Positions 61,189-64,000 of a DNA stretch of 64,000 nucleotides are shown here, in pieces (the stretch's first letter is position 1; the number at the start of each line of letters is the position of its first letter). The position numbers and the translations under genes were made by a program. The DNA comes from Solidesulfovibrio carbinolicus (GTDB lineage Bacteria; Desulfobacterota; Desulfovibrionia; Desulfovibrionales; Desulfovibrionaceae). Where the stretch lies: positions 1,488,001 through 1,552,000 of the forward strand of contig NZ_CP026538.1 of NCBI RefSeq assembly GCF_004135975.1, given 5' to 3'. The notes beneath the pieces are model-generated. The model had not been told where the DNA came from, ran no database searches, and was given only the letters and a program-made list of their open reading frames with translations.

Positions 61189-63500
61189 CCCTGGCCCGCA
61201 GGCGGCCGGGCGGCGAAAAGGCGCGCGCCCCCGGGGCCATCTTCCAGGCGCAGCCCCATGGCCTCGATGTCGCGGCGCAGGGCGTCGGCCTGGGTGAAAT
61301 CTTTGGCCGCCCGGGCTTGCCCCCGGGCTTCGATGAGCCGGGCCGCCTCGGCCGGCCAGTTGGGGGGCGACAGCGGCAGACCGGCCGGGTCGAGCAGGCC
61401 GAGGGCGGCGTCGGCGGCGGTCAAAGCGGCCAGATGGCGGGCGGCGTCGGCGCTGCTCAGGGTCCCGGCGGCCAGTCCGGCGTTGGCCTGGCGGGCAAAG
61501 GCAAAAAGGGCCGGCCAGAACTGGGCCACGGACAGGTCCTCGGCCAGGGCGGCCTCCAGGGCCGCTTCCAGCCCTTCGGCCTCGGCCTGGGCCGCGCCCG
61601 AGGGCTGTCCCTCTCCGGCGGCCAGAGTCAGGCCGGCGGCCAGCTCCTGGATGCGCGTCCGGTTGCGTTCCCACATGGCCAGGGCCTCGGGCGCGGCGCA
61701 AAGGGGCTTGTGGTAGCTCGTGGAGAGCAGCCAAGCCCGCACGGCCAGGGGATGGACGCCGTAGCCGAGCAGATCGGCCAGGGTCGGCACGGCCTGGGCT
61801 CCTTCGCGGCCGCAGATGCGCCCGCCAACCAGCCAGACGGCCGGGGCCAGCCCGGCCCCGCCAGCCCAGACGGCACGCAGGTTCTCGATGTGCGGGAAGG
61901 TCTTGTCCTCGTCGGTGGCCACCACCGTCACGGCCGGCAGGGTGCGCACGGCCGCCGAGGCCATCTGGAGAAACCAGCTCGGCCGCACGTTGCCCCAGGC
62001 CGTGGCCCAGACGTCGCCGGCCTTGAGGTCCTTGAGGCTCACGCGTTTTAAAAGCGTGAAATCCCGGGGATGGTCCTTGGCGTAGGAGTCGAGGTCCACG
62101 GTCTTGCCCAGGCACAGCTTGGTCATGTCGAGGCCGAGCAGGCCGCCGTAGGCCTTGTCCCGGGCCACGTCGAAATAGACGCTGCGCAGTTTTTCGTAGG
62201 CCAGGCCCTTGTCCATGAGCTTGCGGGCCAGGGCCATGGCCTCGTCCATGGCCTCGCCGGCCAGGGGAAAGACCGCGTCGGCCACGCCCAGGCTGGCGGC
62301 CAGGGCGGCGACCTGCTCCCGGGCCTTCTCGGCGTACTCCCGGCACTTGCGCCCGGCCGCCCGCGAGGCCTCCAGGCAGCGGTCGTCCAGGTCGGCCAGG
62401 CCCACGGCCAGGGTCGGCCGGCCGCCGGAGCGGGCAAGGGTGCGCCGCAACACGTCCAGGGTGACGATGCGCCGCCAGGCGTCCAGGTCGCCGGGCTCGG
62501 ACAGGGGCGGGCCGAAGGTGAAAAGCCCGGGCGCGGCCGCAGCCGGGTCGAGATGGACCGGTTCGGGCTGGCCGACGCTGGTGAGCGCCACGCCCTTTTT
62601 CTCGGGCGCGGCAAAAAGGGTGGTGGACAGGTAGCGCTCGCCGCTGTCGGCCAGGATGACCACGATGAGCCCCTCGGCCAGTTCCCCGGCCAGCCGCGCC
62701 GCCGCCGCCATGGCCGCGCCGCCGCTCATGCCGGCCAGGATGCCTTCGTCCCGGGCCAGCCGCCGGGCCATGGCAAAGGCGTCCTCGTCCTCCACCGGCA
62801 CGATGGCGTCCAGGGCGTGCTTGTTAAATATGCCCGGCGGATAGGACTCCTGCATGTTTTTGAGGCCCTGGATCTTGTGGCCGGGCCGTGGCTCCACCGC
62901 CACCACGGTGATGGCGGGGTTCAGTTCTTTTAATTTCTTGACCAGCCCCATGGCCGTGCCCGAGGTGCCCAGGGCGGCCACCACGTGGGTGACGGCTCCG
63001 CCCGTGGATTCGAAGATCTCCACGGCCGTGGCCGCGTAGTGGGCCTCGATGCTGGCCGGGTTGTTGAACTGGTCCATGAGCACGTAGCGGTCGGGCTCTT
63101 CCCGGGCCAGGCGGTAGGCTTCCTCGATGGCCCCATCCGTGCCCCGATTGCCCGGGGTGAGTACGATTTCCGCGCCGTAGGCCCGCATGATGCGCTTTCT
63201 TTCCTCCGAGGCCGAGGCCGGCATGAGGAGCTTTAACGGATAGCCCTTGACGGCGCAGACCATGGCCAGGCCGATGCCGGTGTTGCCCGAGGTGGCCTCG
63301 ATGACCGTGCGCCCGGAGGTGAGTTCCCCCGAGCGTTCGGCCGCCTCGATCATGGCCAGGGCCACCCGGTCCTTGATGGAGCCGCCGGGGTTTCGGGACT
63401 CGATCTTGGCGCAGATGGTCACGCGCGGATTGGGGCAAACCCGGCGCATCCGCACCAGCGGGGTCTTGCCGACCAGGGACAACACGGAATCGTGGATCAT
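61185..63500 (-). CDS. Cysteine synthase fused to a degenerate cysteinyl-tRNA synthetase domain
   Basis: A 771-residue fusion. Residues 1 to about 310 are a CysK/CBS-type O-acetylserine sulfhydrylase: PLP Lys43 in GGSIKDRVA, phosphate-binding TSGNTG at 70-75, MDQFNNPASIEAHY, and GTSGTAMG. Residues about 335-771 align with class I cysteinyl-tRNA synthetase in order (DLDAWRRIVTLDVLRRTLA, GLADLDDR, KGLAYEKLRSVYFDV, WGNVRPSWFLQMASAA, TFPHIENLRAVW). But HIGH is DAWR-like, KMSKS is RICGREG, and the zinc Cys and His ligands are gone. So it cannot charge tRNA in the usual way. The ATG at 63500 has GAGAGG upstream. Confidence 0.88.
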   Translation of the reverse strand: MIHDSVLSLVGKTPLVRMRRVCPNPRVTICAKIESRNPGGSIKDRVALAMIEAAERSGELTSGRTVIEATSGNTGIGLAMVCAVKGYPLKLLMPASASEERKRIMRAYGAEIVLTPGNRGTDGAIEEAYRLAREEPDRYVLMDQFNNPASIEAHYAATAVEIFESTGGAVTHVVAALGTSGTAMGLVKKLKELNPAITVVAVEPRPGHKIQGLKNMQESYPPGIFNKHALDAIVPVEDEDAFAMARRLARDEGILAGMSGGAAMAAAARLAGELAEGLIVVILADSGERYLSTTLFAAPEKKGVALTSVGQPEPVHLDPAAAAPGLFTFGPPLSEPGDLDAWRRIVTLDVLRRTLARSGGRPTLAVGLADLDDRCLEASRAAGRKCREYAEKAREQVAALAASLGVADAVFPLAGEAMDEAMALARKLMDKGLAYEKLRSVYFDVARDKAYGGLLGLDMTKLCLGKTVDLDSYAKDHPRDFTLLKRVSLKDLKAGDVWATAWGNVRPSWFLQMASAAVRTLPAVTVVATDEDKTFPHIENLRAVWAGGAGLAPAVWLVGGRICGREGAQAVPTLADLLGYGVHPLAVRAWLLSTSYHKPLCAAPEALAMWERNRTRIQELAAGLTLAAGEGQPSGAAQAEAEGLEAALEAALAEDLSVAQFWPALFAFARQANAGLAAGTLSSADAARHLAALTAADAALGLLDPAGLPLSPPNWPAEAARLIEARGQARAAKDFTQADALRRDIEAMGLRLEDGPGGARLFAARPPAGQG

Positions 63501-63626
63501 GGCGCGCCTCTCGGAAATTTGGCCCGCATTCGTCCGGGCAGGGTCCGTGGTAGGCAAAAAACCGCCAACCGGCAAGAGTGGCAGGAAATTTGCTTGGGCT
63601 TGGCCAGTTCAACCAAGGAAGGGGCC

Positions 63627-64000
63627 ATGGAGATCAACAAGTACCTTGCCGACAACCTGGCGTATCTGGCCGAGACCGGCGACCCGGTCGGGCGCTGGCT
63701 GGCCGAGGAAAATCCCGATCCGGCCATTGTCCACGAGCGGCTGCACCGCAACGCCTCGGGCATCGTGGACTGGCGCATGGACGACGGCGTGGGGCTGTTC
63801 GAGAAGCTGCCGCCGCCGTTTTTCTACCGCGACTGGCGGCCCAAGGAGCAGCTTGAGGGCGCGGGCACCATCATTGTCGGCGTGGGCATCGGTTATGGCC
63901 TCAACCACGTGCTGACCGGCACGCCGGATTCCCACAAGGTGCTGGTGGCCGAACCCCGGCCGGAAATGCTCCTGGCTTGCCTGGGCCAGACCGATTACCG
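63627..64000 (+). CDS. N-terminal part of a glycosyltransferase-like (Maf/CgeB-type) protein, cut by window end
   Basis: The first 124 codons of a longer gene. AAGGAAGGGG precedes the ATG. The sequence starts MEINKYLADNLAYLAETGDP. A later GTIIVGVGIGYGLNHVL followed by HKVLVAEPRPEMLLACLGQT has the pattern hGxGxGxxL then VEPxPEhhxxAL, as seen at the start of Maf/CgeB-like and DUF115-like glycosyltransferase proteins in Desulfovibrio-type genomes. The catalytic part is outside the window, so the call is tentative. Confidence 0.55.
   Translation, partial: MEINKYLADNLAYLAETGDPVGRWLAEENPDPAIVHERLHRNASGIVDWRMDDGVGLFEKLPPPFFYRDWRPKEQLEGAGTIIVGVGIGYGLNHVLTGTPDSHKVLVAEPRPEMLLACLGQTDY

Overview
The window is a GC-rich bacterial chromosome segment. 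It most resembles a sulfate-reducing Desulfovibrio/Solidesulfovibrio-type organism (Desulfobacterota). That placement is inferred from protein style and gene order: a tRNA-tuf-secE-nusG-rpl-rpo block, yebC-ruvCAB-thyX beside a second-looking dnaA, two polar amino-acid ABC systems, a multi-cluster Fe-S protein, and a cysteine-synthase fusion. No marker in the window proves the species. Base composition is uniform except for an AT-rich island at about 33.9-36.6 kb and two short AT-rich elements near 60.2 and 61.1 kb.

Layout. 1-2.5 kb: end of prfA, prmC behind a 24-bp perfect hairpin, and a convergent secreted beta-propeller gene that follows ftsH. 4.6-18.5 kb: the translation/transcription block, namely tRNA-Thr, -Tyr, -Gly, -Thr, tuf, rpmG, tRNA-Trp, secE, nusG, rplKAJL, rpoB, rpoC, with hairpins between several genes and a strong terminator after rpoC. 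18.8-29 kb: signalling and metabolism (hybrid histidine kinase, DksA-like zinc-finger protein, an atypical flagellin-like gene with a possible sigma-28 promoter, nadE, a periplasmic-sensor diguanylate cyclase, a TPR-methyltransferase, an acetyltransferase). 29-33.7 kb: a GlcD-type oxidase and a four-gene polar amino-acid ABC transporter.

33.9-36.6 kb: an AT-rich island with a membrane acyltransferase and an exported lipoprotein version of the glutamate/aspartate racemase family that keeps its catalytic residues. 36.8-50 kb: a REC-GGDEF protein, an EamA exporter, a GltD-like flavoprotein with a four-cluster ferredoxin and a TPR protein, a second amino-acid ABC transporter, an aminotransferase, an AI-2E-type permease, a Sel1 protein, a PilZ protein, a degenerate ImmA/IrrE-like protein and a glycosyltransferase-like gene. 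50-58.5 kb: housekeeping (rlmE, yebC, ruvCAB, thyX, a divergent dnaA, and thiM-thiE behind a structured leader ending in a terminator). 58.7-64 kb: an unrecognised protein, a secreted NlpC/P60-like protein, a methyltransferase bracketed by two inverted copies of a ~108-bp miniature element, a cysteine synthase fused to a catalytically dead-looking cysteinyl-tRNA synthetase, and the start of a glycosyltransferase-like gene.

Two kinds of repeat run through the window. One is a ~40-bp GC-rich palindromic unit found at least ten times, only between genes, with compensatory changes in its stem. The other is the miniature inverted-repeat element around 60-61 kb, whose ends supply the stop codons of two neighbouring genes. 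The most unusual items are the exported racemase, the CysK/pseudo-CysRS fusion, the miniature-element cassette, the divergent DnaA and the unidentified thiM leader.
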